From Tetraselmis striata (Eukaryota > Chlorophyta > Chlorodendrophyceae > Chlorodendrales > Chlorodendraceae): a DNA stretch of 64,000 bases. The DNA is taken from the NCBI GenBank assembly GCA_006384855.1, contig VCJN01001948.1:62001-126000 (forward strand). Direction: 5' to 3'. Shown piece after piece: positions 35,165-47,232 of this stretch; position 1 is the stretch's first letter, and the number at the start of each line of letters is the position of its first letter. The translations under genes were made by a program, and so were the position numbers. Below the pieces are notes generated by a model that searched no databases, had not been told where the DNA came from, and saw only the letters and a list, made by a program, of their open reading frames with translations.

Positions 35165-35352
35165 CGCTGCGTGGAACGCAGCGAAAACTGGAAGATGGCA
35201 GGCTCAGCTGTTCTGGCTGCTTTTATGTCTACTCGTGCTGCACCCAAAAAGGGCGCAACAACAGATGCCTAGTTCCCGTACCACTGAGCAGCACTTGTTG
35301 CTAAAAAGCGGTTAGGTCAAGGAGGGAAACCCCATAAACTAGTTTAGATCAT
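35165..35352 (-). repeat. Element repeat A1 (188 bp), 5' end of element
   Basis: 187 of 188 positions equal to A2. It lies 113 bp upstream of the gag-like ATG and so may hold the promoter. Confidence 0.95.
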
Positions 35353-35675
35353 ATCGTCTCCTGCGCAGCTAAATAGCTCGTGTAGGTCGCTAATTATACA
35401 GGATGCCCGGTTGTGATCGGATAAAGAATGTATGCTCCGAAACCACCACGGGAACACCCAGACTAGTACTGGTACCTGGTATCAGCAGCGGCCAGGCGCC
35501 CACTATCAGCACCCCAGTATCCCCATACCGGTATCCGTACGTGTGTGTGCCCCCGTCGGCAGCGGCTAGCGACTAAGGATTAATGATCGGGGACCCGACC
35601 CGGGCATGATTGGGCATTTCGCCTCGGCAGAGACAACTCTGTGCATATCAGCGTGGCCAGAACGGCTTGTCCCAC

Positions 35676-35710
<35 letters not shown>

Positions 35711-35915
35711 TTGTGGCGGCAATTTTCGACAGTGCCATCGGCACAACGGATATACGGTAGCTGCGGGGCGGCCGAGACTACCCGCGCGCCTGCCGCTCCT
35801 GGCGGGTGGTGTCGCCCTGCCAAAAAAGTGTCGCGTGAAAAAAGAAAAGAAACCGCCTTCGCTCCTCCGCCTACCGCATCAACACCACCGCACCAACTCT
35901 CTGCGCACGCGCGGC
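35353..35915. other. Upstream region of LpxD
   Basis: Contains a 29-base poly-C run (35680-35708), several GGTACC-rich palindromic stretches (35470-35540) and no coding sequence that I can support. Confidence 0.4.
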
Positions 35916-37740
35916 ATGATGCTATCAAGCAAGGCATCGCTGCTGCGAGCGGCGCTGCGGCACGTGACACCGTGTCTTCCGGCCCAAGAGGGCTGCGCCG
36001 CTCTCGGGTGCAGGTGCCACGGGCATAAGGGATGGCCGACATGGTATGCGGGCGCGGCGAGAACGCGCGGCGACGGACCGGCGGCGTTGGCCGGCGGCGG
36101 CGAGTTTGTGATGTGGCCTAACGGCGGCGGCCTGGTGCACAGCAGCGCGGAGCTGCACGCCAGCGTGGTACGGCCAGCCCGCCACCCGCCTTGGCAGTGT
36201 TCTTTGCCTCCGCTCGGGGCAGGACGGCCGTGCTTGCCGCGCCCCTTCTTAATAGTTCAATTTATTATTTTACGTCATCCGTAGTTAGTTAGACGACATA
36301 TTTTCTCTTCAATCTTCAGGCTTCTCGACGTTGGGGAGAAGGGTTGCGGGGGGGGGGGGGGGGGGGGGGGGGGTTCACTGGTTCAGCACAATGGGAAACT
36401 GAGGGGCGACGGCGCCAGAACCGCAGCGCGTCGAGGCGGGCGCGGTGGTGCACGCGGGAGCGCGGATGGCGGAGGGCGCGGTCGCAGAGTCCGGCGCGGT
36501 GCTGGGGCCGGGCGTGGAGCTGGGCGCCGGCAGCCGCGTGGGCTACCACGCCTCGCTGCAGCACTGCTCCGTTGGGCACAGCGTGGTCCTGCATCCTGGC
36601 GTGCGCATCGGCCAGGACGGTGCGCGCCCCGCACTCGACAGTAGCGCGTTCGTCAGCAGCGGGCATGGATATGCGCGCGCGGCGACGCGCGCGCGGTGCG
36701 GCAGCAACGAATGCTGCTACTCTAGTCCACACATATAGGCATCTTTATTATTATTTGTGCGAAAGAAAACAATTCCTTATTCGTGTATGTACCTATCCAC
36801 ACATACTGCTGCTGCTGGAATCCACCGAGAATAAGAAATGCATATCATTTTCAGAGCGTGCACATCCCCTAGGAAATCCAAGCAAAGAACTGAAGCTTGA
36901 ATAGATAGATGCTGAAAACACACACCCTAAACCCTAAATCGCGGTATGAGGGGTGTCGGACATAAGTACTGCATGCCTTGTCACGCACACCGGCCCCAAT
37001 AACACATACTTATCTGAAGGGATTACCGGGCAAGTGAGGGAAGGGGTATCTTATCCTCTGCCGCCACGAAGGGTTTGGCTTCATCATCGACGGGGACGGG
37101 GAGGTGCTTAAAAAGCCGCAAGCGCTGCGGGTGCGCATCATGCACGGAGTGGAGATCGGCGCCAACTCGTGCGTCGACCGCGGCAGGTAACCCCCCCCCC
37201 CCCCCCCCCCACACACACACTTTCCATGCCGCCAGCCTTGCCATCACGGCTACGCCCCCAAGTAGGGGCGCATTCACCGCGCTAAGGTGGCCGCTTGCCC
37301 GCTGCAGCTGGCGAGACACGTACATCGGGGAGCACACCAAGCTGGACAACATGGTGCAGGTGCGTTATCGGACCCGGGCTCGCATGACCGGCCACAAATG
37401 CAGAGAGAACAGGGAGTGCCATCCCACAACGATGTCGCCGCGTCAACGTCGTCAAAGGGCATCCTAGAGGGGAGGGAGGAGGGGCGCGGGGGGCAAGACC
37501 GCAAATGCTCCGAAACCACGTAGCCGACGGCGTTCCTGCTTGGCCCGTCGCAGATCGGGCACAACGCCGTCATCGGGCGCGGCTGCCTGCTCTGCGCGCA
37601 CTGCGCCATCGGCGGCTCGGCAGAGTGCGCTCTGCCCCCCCCCACCCCCCCTTCCTCCCCCCCCCCCTGACCCCCTTTTCCTTTCTTGCCTTTCCTTGCT
37701 TCATTGCCTTTGGTATCCCCCCCCCCCCCCCCCCCCCACG

Positions 37741-37782
<42 letters not shown>

Positions 37783-38124
37783 TTGTTTTTGTTGATTGAG
37801 AGGCAAAACACTTGTATCGCCGCTGATCCGCGTGCAGGCTGGGCGACTGGGTGGTTATGGGCGGCAAGGCGGCGGTAAAGGATCACGTGTCGGTCGTGTC
37901 CAAGGCGCGCCTCCGCATCGTCCCCGCGCCACCCTGACACCCGCCCTCTGTCCGCAGCGCAGCAGCCCGAGACTTACGCCGCCCCCCCATGCATCTGCGC
38001 GCAGGTCCGGATCGCGGCCAAGGCGGGCGTCACTCATAGCCTCACAGTCCCCGGCGACTACGCGGGCTTCCCGGCGGTGTGCACCTACCTCCCCCCACCC
38101 ACCCCATTTTTCCCCATTTCCTGA
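35916..38124 (+). CDS. LpxD: UDP-3-O-acylglucosamine N-acyltransferase (LpxD), organelle-targeted
   Basis: Transfers an acyl chain in lipid A-type synthesis; plant homologues act in mitochondria. Seven exons: 35916-36167, 36427-36619, 37072-37186, 37308-37359, 37554-37624, 37838-37904, 38005-38124 (289 aa). Left-handed beta-helix hexapeptide repeats run through AGAVVHAGARMAEGAVAESG, VLHPGVRIGQDGFGFI, VEIGANSCVDRGSWRDTYIG and KLDNMVQIGHNAVIGRG, where the His of IGHN matches the catalytic His. The end, VPGDYAGFPAV, matches plant LpxD (PGDYGGFPAV). The amphipathic Arg/Ser-rich start (MMLSSKASLLRAALR) suggests a mitochondrial presequence. The N-terminal uridine-binding domain of bacterial LpxD is largely missing, except WPNGGG. 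Intron 6 would be GC-AG (AAG|GCGCGC); if retained, the protein ends early at 37938. The last 14 residues read from Pro-rich sequence and may be wrong. Confidence 0.88.
37743..37778. repeat. (CT)n microsatellite
   Basis: Eighteen CT units in LpxD intron 5, just after a poly-C run (37718-37738). Confidence 0.95.
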
Positions 38125-40367
38125 GCTTGTAGGGCTTCAAAGGCCAACATCATATGCAGGGTTTGATTGTTGTGCGTCGCTCCTGGCCCCAGCTCTCTCT
38201 TTCCTCCAGCTATCATCCCACGGCAGCGGCACGCCATCCGGGTCGCCCCAAGGAGCGTACCGCGCAACCAAAGGGGGGTACATACCGTCCGATGCCCTCT
38301 GTACGCTTTCAAGGGAAGCGTACCCACGCTCATGGTTGGGTTAGGTATATGTATTACTGATATTCACCCCCTCCCCTCCGTCCCGCGCCAAGAGAGAACA
38401 ACTGCATTGGTCTGAAAATCTACATCACAGCACACCACTGGACTGCACCGACGTCCCCCGGATCGGAACAAGTCGTTGTTTCCGATGCGTTTCTGGACCT
38501 ACGGACCCAATTTAATGGTACAGTGTACAGGGATTTGCTGGCGATATAGTACGATGTATATGACGGCGGAATACAGGGGATGTTTGACCGGGCTCTGGCT
38601 CCCGGAAGGGAGGGGGGGGAGTAAATGCTCAGGCTGCGTGCGGCTCATGAAAAAAACGACCAACCGGGTCGCTTTGATGCCGCGGTCATCTGTTGCCGTG
38701 ATGGGAAGGATGCGCGCGCTGGACAGCAGAGGCTCAGCTCCCCTCCCCGCGGGCTGGCCCGCAGGTGCCGGCGCACCTTTGGCGGCGGCGCGCGGCAGCA
38801 CAGCGCAGCGGGAGAGGGCGCGAGGCGACCTGATGAAACCTGCAGCCCGATCGACGAGGCCGTCGCTGACCGCGCCGCAGCAAACGCAGACGGCGCCCGC
38901 GGGAGTTACTACGCGCCCTGCGGCTTTGAACAAGCGAAATCGGCATGGACACGGAGCGTCGCCGCATTGAGATGCGGCGCTTGGCATCGCCCAGTTGCCC
39001 TGTGCGCACGCTCCTTTGACGCGGTGCTACACGGACTACCAAAGGCTGTTGTGGCAGCGGAATGAAGTAACAAACAACCATTCATGGCCTGGACAGAACG
39101 ATGTCCCTCCCTGTGTGATGCGCGGTATGTGGATACTACAGGTCACTAAATATTAACGGCACCCCTTTGTACCTGCATTGAAACGAGGCAAATGAAATGG
39201 TAGTAGCATGCTCGAAGTCACACTCGGTCAGGCGGGCTCCGGGGTGGCCAACGAGTCATCCGACGCGCCGCCGGCGTTGTCTGCCGCCTGCTGCTTCACA
39301 AGAGACGAGGCAATGGCTGTGGACTTTGAGCCCCTCAGCGGCATGATGCCCCCCCCCCTTCCCCTTGCACACGGCCCTGCGAGAAAGGCGGCCGGGCGGA
39401 TGGGGTGGTTGTCGGCCGCAGCCACCGGTGCCCATCAAGGGTGGCCTTGGAGGTGATGCCGAGCTGCATCACGTGTCAACATGCCGCCCGGCCGTGGCCC
39501 CGTGGCAGCCCATGGCGATGCAGGCCCCAGCGCATCTGGGAGCCGACGTCAGGCTTAATCCCGAGCAGCACACTAAGGTCATCTCGGATGATGCTCACAA
39601 CGCCTCCGAAGAGACTTTGACTAAAGTATCGCTCAATACTTACAACCACGGGCCGCTTGAAAGGATCGGGGGGGGGGGGGGGGGGGGGGGGGGCTGAGGA
39701 CACTGCTGTGTAGGGATCTGAACTGCAGATTTGATGAGTGAGCGCGGCAGACGTGGGGCGGGGCGGCTCTGTCGCCAATCCCGCCTTGTTTTCATCCCCA
39801 CTAGAAACAACGATGTTGCCTCTGCTCAGTTCAGCCGCAGCATGCAGCTCCATGCCATACACACCATCCAGATACGATAAGTACTACAGGTTTCAAACGT
39901 CTGAATTGTTGCCCAGTGCTCAACAGTGGCCATTGCTGCGGTGCACAAGCGCGCATTTGACGTTTCCCAGCGATGATTCCGTGGCACCGCCACCCGAGAG
40001 GCTACATGGCCTGCCCAGGTGCCCAATGCGCAGCGTGCTCCTCCATCCTGTCACAAACGGGCGCGCGCAGCCGCGATTCCGTCCGGGGAATCGATGCGCC
40101 AAGCCGCCAGGGCCGCCTTTTGATCTTACGACGAACATATCGTGCCCAACAAGCCACCCTCATTGCCAGCTTCTCCACTTGCTACGTGCTACGTGTGAGC
40201 GGGAAGCCCCTCCTTGGGGTCAGGCCCAGCTGGGCCAATAATTTAGTGTTACATGGAGAGGCTAGGGTTTTCTGAAACCCTAATCTATCCCACTACTGCT
40301 CACCCATCTACCCGGGGGCTGGGGATGGGGGCCCCGGGGAGGGGGGGGGGGGGGGGGGGGAGCGCGC
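38125..40367. other. Spacer with possible unassigned exons
   Basis: No gene can be supported. GC-rich frames at 38600-39065 (plus) and 39228-39330 and 39476-39640 (minus, e.g. IERYFSQSLFGGVVSIIRDD) look partly protein-like and might be exons of an unrecognised gene. It also contains a poly-G run (39669-39693), a hairpin of telomere-like motif (TAGGGTTTT...AAACCCTA, 40262-40281) and another poly-G run (40341-40360). Confidence 0.3.
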
Positions 40368-42014
40368 TCAGCTGTCGTTGCCAGGCTTTGGCTGGTGGTG
40401 GCCCATCGTAAACGCGCCTCCCAGCGACTTGGACAGGCCGCCCTCCGCGGCGCCGCTCATGCTGGACGGGCCGGGCTCGCCGCCGAGGGAGCCGGACCGC
40501 GTGTCCGGCTGGTCAGACTGCGGGCAGCGCAGCGGCGGGGCGAGTCAGTGCGAGCGGGCTTGGCCACCTCCATTAGGAGGGGAGGAAGGTCTCTCTATCC
40601 CTTATCGGCGATGCGCACAGTGTACCAGGTGGGAATAGGCTCCACCACAACACCCAACACGGTGCGGTGTTTTTGGTGGTATCACTTGCTATGCTCACCT
40701 TTTGCATTGCTTCCCGCCTACCCTTTATGAGATTCAAAACCGCAAAGTCAAGATTATTAAGGAAGTGATGTTTTGGAATCCAGAGTTGTAACTATGTGAA
40801 GTTCCCATTTTGAAGTGTCGCTTTATGTCAATTTGACACCACTAGCGATAACGTATCAGCACAGTGTGGCGGCGGCGGCGGCAGCGGTGTGGTGGTCCGA
40901 CAGGCGCGGTAGCGCCCGCACCGGCTTGCCCGCCACCGCGCTCAGCTGGTGCCACTCGTCCAGGGCTTTGTGGGACGACTGCAGCACCGCCTGCGCCGCC
41001 TCCGCCTGCGCCAGCCACCTGAGCGTCGATATGGGCAGGCAGCGTCCAGCCGGTCAGTCGCCGCGCCCGAAAATCCAATCTGAAAACTAGCTCGCAGGGC
41101 AAATCCTCTAGCGACCAGGTCGGGCAGGCGTCACCGCTAACGATCCCCTCATGAGTACGAAAACAAAGGAGAGGGAGAGAGGGGGGGGGGGGGGGGGGGG
41201 GGGGGGGGTGGATTCCACATCTCGTACACTTGGTAGTACAGCTGGTTTGGGGTATAGGGTTTCAAACCCTACACATGAACCCGTAAAAACCCTAAAACCC
41301 TGAAGAAGTCACAGAAAGGTGGTGTGCACTGCACAGGTAAGACCGGGTGGACTTGCACGGATTGTACGATGAAAGACATCAACTGTTCTGGTATCCATCT
41401 GACAGTACCCAGATGTCAACGCGGCCATGGCGCGGATGTTTCCCGGGTTGCAGGCCTTGCAAGGTGATATGGGCGATGGAATCGCGCGGAGATGCGTATG
41501 CTAATGAGTACTGAGCGAAGGGCTGATCCGCCTATAGCATTATGGTGATGTCTTAGCCAGGCAGACGGACGGGTCACGCATGCACACACAGACGCGCGCG
41601 CGCAGCCAGTCAGCCATCGGTAGCATCAATCGCAACCAATAAAGGCAAGAGGTGGTTGGGTGGTATGGCTGCCACGCCTGAAGTGCGCAGATAGTATGCT
41701 AGGCGCAGCCACATCGCGGTGCGCCGAAGGTGGGGGGAGCGCGGCGTGGTAGGTGCGCATACCGCAGGTGGTGCATCTGCATGGTCGCCGCCGCGCTGGG
41801 CGCCTTGCGCTTGCCGCCCATGCCGTCAGCGGCGTGGGGCTCCGGGGGAGCGGGCACGATAGGGACCGCGATTGGCGCGGCGGAGGAGGGGGGCCCCAGC
41901 GGCGCCACTTGCCCGGGTGGCCGGGTAGCCGGCTCTGCTGCCGACAGGGTTCGCTCCACCTCCACCACCTCTGATGCCACCTGCTCCCCATCCTGCGCAC
42001 ACATGAAGAGAGGG

Positions 42015-42049
<35 letters not shown>

Positions 42050-45000
42050 GTCAAGTAATAGGTGCTGTGATTGGCGGCATGTAGCCCCCGAGCGAGGTTT
42101 TGGGCGCTAAGGAACGAAACACTTTGGGCGCATTGGAAAATGGAGCATTCAGTTCTTCATGTGCACCGTGCTGTCACAATTGCTGGGTAGACAGCGCTAT
42201 ACTGCGTGCCCAGACGCCACCGGTGGTGCAACGACTCCCACCGGCCATACAGCACGGCGGAGGACAGGTTAGTCAGACATGCTATTCTTCGCGGAGTACA
42301 CTTGTTACCCGCACTGCAACGTGCGCAACACTGACTGACTGGCTGAGCACCCGTACTCTGATGTGGCGCTAGCCGCTGGACCGCCGCCGCTGGGCAGTGG
42401 TCGATACAAACATGGAGGCCTGCAATCGTACAGAGGCAGTTCTGCACCGCCTGCGCACTACGATTCTGCAAAGAACAGCGACTGATCGTACCCCGCTGCG
42501 CCGCATTCCAGTACTTTCGTAAAACAGTTACGGTCAGCGAGGGAACGCCCCGAGTGTCGACACGCTCGGTTGCCAGCGAGTAGCTTCTTCGTCGCGCGGG
42601 CTCCTAGCATGCCGGCCCACAACGGCGCGTTTTGCTTCTCTGATCGAGGGCTGTCTGGCGCATATCGGCGACCCTAGCCTGCCAGGTTGCCCGCAGCTGG
42701 CGCGGACCGGTTGCCGGTATGCAGTCAAACCAAAACCCGCGCTGCGAGCGCCTCCACCTCCCCCTGCTGCCACGCCGCGCGGCCGTGTGCAGGGGTGGCA
42801 AGCGAATGTGCAGGGCGAGCTCAAGAAGCCCGCTGTCGCCTACTAAAAAAAAACACAGAGGTGGGGTGGAGGTTTGATATTGTCGTGGCGTCGATGCGGG
42901 TTCCGGAACCTACGGGGGAGACGGTTATTGTGAGTACACGGCGGCTCTGGCAAGCGTGCACCCACTCAGACCCACAGAACCACGGCAGCGCCCTCCGGGC
43001 GACCTCAGTGGTGGTCGCACGGAGGCATAGCCCCCCCTTCACCTTCTGCGCTGCGGGGCCAGGCGGACGAGGCGGCCGCAGCAGGATGGCGTGCCGGTAC
43101 GCGGTAGGCGCGGAGCGGGCGTGTGCGCGCTGGATCGAGCCGCCGGGCTACACGGGGCTTTTTGCGGCCGGCGTCCCAGCCGATAACGCGCCCAGTTTGT
43201 GAGTTTGTGAACCATCCCAATCAGTTCATGCACAATCGAACATACATTTACACCAGAGGTTGTTGATAGCGATGCTCCCCGCGAGATCACGGAAAGTATG
43301 CGTAGCCAGGTGTAGCGTTCGCTGCTTGGTGATAGGGTGACTGATAGGGTGACATCGAATTCACCAGCCCGCGGTTGTGCAGGCCGGAGGGTTGGGTGGA
43401 CTCTATGACGCCTCCTGGGGGCTCCCGGTGGCTGCGGCGAGCATGTGTGGGCTAGGATGGCGCTGCGCGGGGCTGGCCAGCACCCGGGTCGAAACACAAG
43501 CCTGCCGGTAATACCACCTACCCCAAACCCCGCCCCTGCCGCAATCCGAATCACCCAGAAAATGACCGCCGTTGACCCAGCCACGCCGGCAAGACCTAGA
43601 TATGGTCGGGGTGGGGAGGAGTGGGGACTCTGTTGGATGTGTTCCGGGGCGGCTCCTGTGCGCGGTGGCAACAGACATTAACGTATCGAAATCAGGGCGC
43701 TTTCTCGCTACCCGGTGCTTCCCGGAGAGTCCGCCAGGAGCGTCTGAATCCCGCCCCTCGGTTCGATGCTCGCGATGAGCCGAGGCGGGAGCATGAGATG
43801 AACACGCAGCCTCACTTGAGAATATGACGCTGTGCAACTGCAGCCATCCGCGAGACCGGTACCACGCAGCCATCGGATACTGTCCACGTAATTGGAAAAG
43901 GGCGGCTAATCCTCTGTTTGTTTGCTGCTTGTCCCAGCACATGACAGTCCAGCACCAGTAGGCACGTGTGTGCACACGCTGACAGGGTCGGCGAGGGAGG
44001 AAGGGGCTGTGGGGCACCTTGCAGTCCAGAGTGTCCTCATCGCCGGTGTGAAGGCTTGCATTGCCCGCTAGGGAGCGGTCGCTCATCGCAGCCTCAGACG
44101 GCTCCGCTGTGCCAACGGTGTCGATGTGATCCGGGCCTAGGTGCACCCCCATGCTGGGTATCTGGTCCATAAAGGCCGAGTTGAGCCAGCTCCAGACCTT
44201 GTCGGTCAGCTGCATGGGGCATAAAGAAGAAGAGAGGGGGGAGGGGCTCAGCAAGCAGCTGTCACCAGGTGGATTATCTATGTCGCATGACACAGTGCGA
44301 CACGCGCGGGCAGCCCTCATCGCGGTTCACCTGATATCTGACCCGCTTTGCAATGCGACAGTCCTCCCGCAGAGAAATACTCAGCTTCTGTAGCTTCTCC
44401 TCCAGTGCCGCCCGCTTATTCTGCAGCGTCCCATTCCGGCAACATAGCTCAACTAAGTCGCGCAAGGCATTGGAGGTGGTGACCAAGAAGGGGTTGGTAG
44501 CGGAGAGGCCCACCCGCAGGTTTTGGAACTGCGCCTCCTCCCGTTTGGCGGCAGCGCGCAGCTCGCGATCAAACTCCACGCTGCTCGCCCCATCCTAAGG
44601 CAGGTAGACACCAGCGTCGGTGCTTGCGTACATCCCTAGGGTAGGGAGGGGGGGCACGTCCGGCGAGAAGGGGGAGGAGAGGGAGGGAATGCGCACATCG
44701 CTGGAGTACGTACATCCGCTCACGCGGTAGTTCTGTAGCGACTTCTCGTCCGCCCTGTCGTCGGCAGCAACACATCAATATTCAGCGAGCCATCCAGCAA
44801 GGCGGCACTGATTGCGCACCCCCCCCCCCCCCCCAATCTTTCCCCCACTTCCACCCTCTTCCCCTCGAGCACCACGGCGCCACTCGGGCCGATACGTACT
44901 GGTACTGCAACCTGCCATCCGTCCGCAGTTACCGGCACACCCACGTGCCCCTGCTGAGACCCCTTCCCCGACGATCCGCGTAAACTGCATGCCGATGGGA

Positions 45001-45227
45001 AGGCACGAGTGTCTTTGGGCGGTCTGGGGGGGGGGGGGGGGGGGGGGGGGGGCGCACACAGAGGTGTGTTGCAGCTTAGCGCGCGTGCGCTCGTTCTCCT
45101 CGTGACACTGCCGCGCAGTCACCTCGGCATACTGCACCGCCGCGATGATCTCGCGCAAGTCGTCGCTATCCACGTCCACATCGTTCGTGTCGTGGCTTGC
45201 GCTGCCCGCGCCGCTGTTGTGGCCCAT
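40368..45227 (-). CDS. Coiled-coil protein of unknown family
   Basis: I do not recognise the family. Minus-strand exons supported by frame and splice signals are 45060-45227 (ATG 45227, MGHNSGAGSASHDTNDVD), 44724-44754, 44331-44594, 44018-44209, 41763-41992, 40863-41018 and a last exon 40368-40517 ending PGNDS-TGA. At least one further exon is needed between 45060 and 44754 to keep phase, and the join of the last two exons is not settled. Long heptad-like helices are evident (YAEVTARQCHEENERTRAKL; RELRAAAKREEAQFQNL; LQNKRAALEEKLQKL), then an acidic segment, a Pro/Ala-rich linker and another helix (LAQAEAAQAVLQSSHKALDE). A cytoskeletal, centrosomal or tethering role would be a guess. The 2-kb intron 41993-44017 shows no embedded gene. 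Poly-C follows the first donor at once. Confidence 0.65.
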
Positions 45228-46140
45228 AGCTTCGCGGCGGGCCGCAGACTGGCAAGAGCTTCCGCTTCGGAGATACGATACCCGTACCGCTGGATATCTC
45301 GGGTGGGGGGGAGGGTACGGGCGGTTGAGGCGGGGGGGGGTTCAGAAGCCCCACAGCCCTCTCTAGCGAGTTTGTCGCTGGTTGGTTGCAGGAGAGGTAA
45401 CCGTCGGACGCGAGGGAGGAGTGAGTGATTGTCTTACGAACTGCTGGAAGGGCTCGGCAAGGGGGGGGGGGGGGGGGGGGGGGGGGCGCTTTCGGCCGGG
45501 CGAACGTGCAAGTGACGAAGGAGCAAGTCCCTGTATATAGTGCAGGAGTCTTCCTCAACGGCGTCTGGGTTGGCCGCCGGTAGCAGCGCGGTGATGACAC
45601 CTTTTGTTCAAGTACCCTGCTGGTCGATCTGACCATCTCACCCGGAAACTACGTCTATAAAGGCGATATGTGGTAGAGGGTGCTTAAATGTAGCCTTTTC
45701 CTTCCCCAGTACTTTCCGTGCGTTCTCTGGACGCTCTCCCTGTATTAATTAACCAAAAAGATAAAAAAATATGTGGTAGAGCTATCACGTTCGTTCGCCA
45801 CATCCGCGAGATCCCTTTGTGTAGCCGAGTACCTCGTTATGTCGTTCGCTTCGTATGCGGTTGGCTCAGTGTTCGATTCCCGGCGGCGGTGATGGTTATA
45901 AACCTCACTGCTATCTCCGCCCCGGGTTTCGGATATTTGTGTCCATGCCGGGTGCGGGGTTAGCGCTGCGGGGGATTGGCAGCCCGGCAGGTAAGTGCCT
46001 TTGTACTTACCTGCTTACTTCACTCGCCAAATGTCCGAACGATATAACGTGCTGAACTGTCACGCTCGTTCGCCACATCCGCGAAAGATAAAAAATATGT
46101 GGTGGACCGGCCGTGAGAGCTTAGGTGAGCACGTCAGCAC
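45228..46140. other. Spacer upstream of the coiled-coil gene
   Basis: Promoter side of the coiled-coil gene. It contains a poly-G run (45462-45486), two copies of a short motif (TTCGTTCGCCACATCCGCGA near 45790 and CTCGTTCGCCACATCCGCGA near 46067) and the tRNA-like relic annotated separately. Confidence 0.4.
45815..45890 (+). other. tRNA-like relic (Thr-CGT-like) or tRNA-derived SINE head
   Basis: TAGCCGAGT (45822-45830) fits an A box and GTTCGATTCC (45871-45880) fits a B box at tRNA spacing. A partial anticodon arm TTCGC-TTCGTAT-GCGGT shows CGT. Acceptor and T-stems do not pair, so it is not a working tRNA. Confidence 0.45.
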
Positions 46141-46341
46141 TGCCTATTGGAGGGGCTGGGCCACACTCAATTGAGAATTGAGATGTAAACACCGTACATT
46201 ACAGTGTTTGCTCATCGAAATGGCCCCTGCCGGCTGCCGCACAGTAGTTTTAGCCAGTCTGAGGTGCCGGCTCTACCGTAGCTTCATCGATGCAGGGTAT
46301 TCGATAAATTAGAAAGCCTTTTAAAAAATACCGCCCCTTGT

Positions 46342-46519
46342 AGCTGGATTTTCTTCTGGATTTCTGCATGGATTTCTTGAATTTTGCAGCTAGCACATGT
46401 AATCATGAAAAAAAACCTTTATTTATGGACCTGACTCGTACCCGTACTCCTCTGGGGATTACATGTGCTAGCTGCAAAATTCAAGAAATCCGTGCAGAAA
46501 TCAAGAAGAAAATCCAGCT
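46342..46519. repeat. Foldback: 63-bp arms, 52-nt loop
   Basis: Left arm 46342-46404 and right arm 46457-46519 are inverted copies with 61 of 63 matches; the core includes TTGCAGCTAGCACATGTAAT. The transcript would form a long near-perfect hairpin. Confidence 0.95.
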
Positions 46520-46627
46520 CTTGGCCACAAGAGGCGGGAACCGCCGTGACAACCACCGATCATGCATCGCCACCAGCCAGCCGCCGCTCCACGCACGCAG
46601 TAGGGACGCTCTCCCCAGCACACAATC

Positions 46628-47232
46628 CCGGGCCACTCCAATAGCGGCACTAGGCCGAATGTGATGTGAACGAAGGCGCCGACAGGAAAGGGGCTTCGAA
46701 GTAGAGGTCCCGCAGCAATGAGCGGAAGTGGGGGGAGGTCCAACCCAGAACGGGGCGCCACGGGCGTGCAACAGACCCAGCGCCAAAATAAATCCGCCGC
46801 CAGCTCGGTCGCGTCCCCTTCCGCCAAACGTAGAACGCCGTCCACAGCACATACAACATCCCGGGCCACTTCAATAGCGGCACTAGGCCGAATGTGATGT
46901 GGAGGCGCCAACAGGACAGGAAGGGAGAGAGTGCTCAACGAGTAGGGAATGGAGAGCCGACCGGGCCAGCAACGACGTAAGACGCCGGTGTCAAGTGCGC
47001 GCTGTCCCGCCCAGCGCCAATCCGCCGCCGGCTCGGTCGCGTCCCCTTCCGCCGAACGTAGAACTTCCTTCCCAGCACAACATCCCGGGTCACTTCAATA
47101 GCGGCACTAGGCTGAATGTGATGTGGAGGCGCCGACAAGACAAGAAGGGAGAGGGTGCTCAAAGAACAGCGAACGGGGAGTTGACCGGACCAGCAACGAC
47201 GTAAGACGCCGGTGTCCAGCTCACACTGCTCC
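46628..47232. repeat. Tandem repeat, unit about 228 bp, 2.6 copies
   Basis: Units start at 46628, 46861 and 47085 with CCGGGYCACTYCAATAGCGG and share AACGTAGAAC near the end. The unit differs between copies by short indels. It lies inside the 1.1-kb insert in the third retroelement copy. Confidence 0.85.

Larger units (their letters stand above)
32127..35352 (-). mobile_element. Compact Gag plus tyrosine-recombinase element with split repeats, no RT
   Basis: Read on the minus strand the order is A1 (35165-35352), gag-like ORF, tyrosine recombinase ORF, B1 (32432-32458), A2 (32246-32433), a 92-bp gap, B2 (32127-32153). A1 and A2 are 188 bp and differ at one position, so the insertion is young. 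B1 and B2 are identical 27-bp copies. The layout follows PAT/Kangaroo split direct repeats, but at 3.2 kb there is no room for RT or RNase H and none is found. It could be a non-autonomous derivative mobilised by an RT-bearing relative, or a DNA-only Crypton-like transposon that kept a Gag. No target duplication is seen, as expected for tyrosine recombinases. Confidence 0.8.

Noticed and set aside
37570..37940. Glu/Arg repeat ORFs on the minus strand
   Set aside because: Translation of the (CT)n microsatellite and poly-C in LpxD intron 5.
45815..45890. Functional tRNA-Thr
   Set aside because: A and B boxes are present but acceptor and T-stems do not pair.
46628..47232. CRISPR-like array
   Set aside because: Units of about 228 bp repeat without short spacers; this is an ordinary tandem repeat in a eukaryotic genome.
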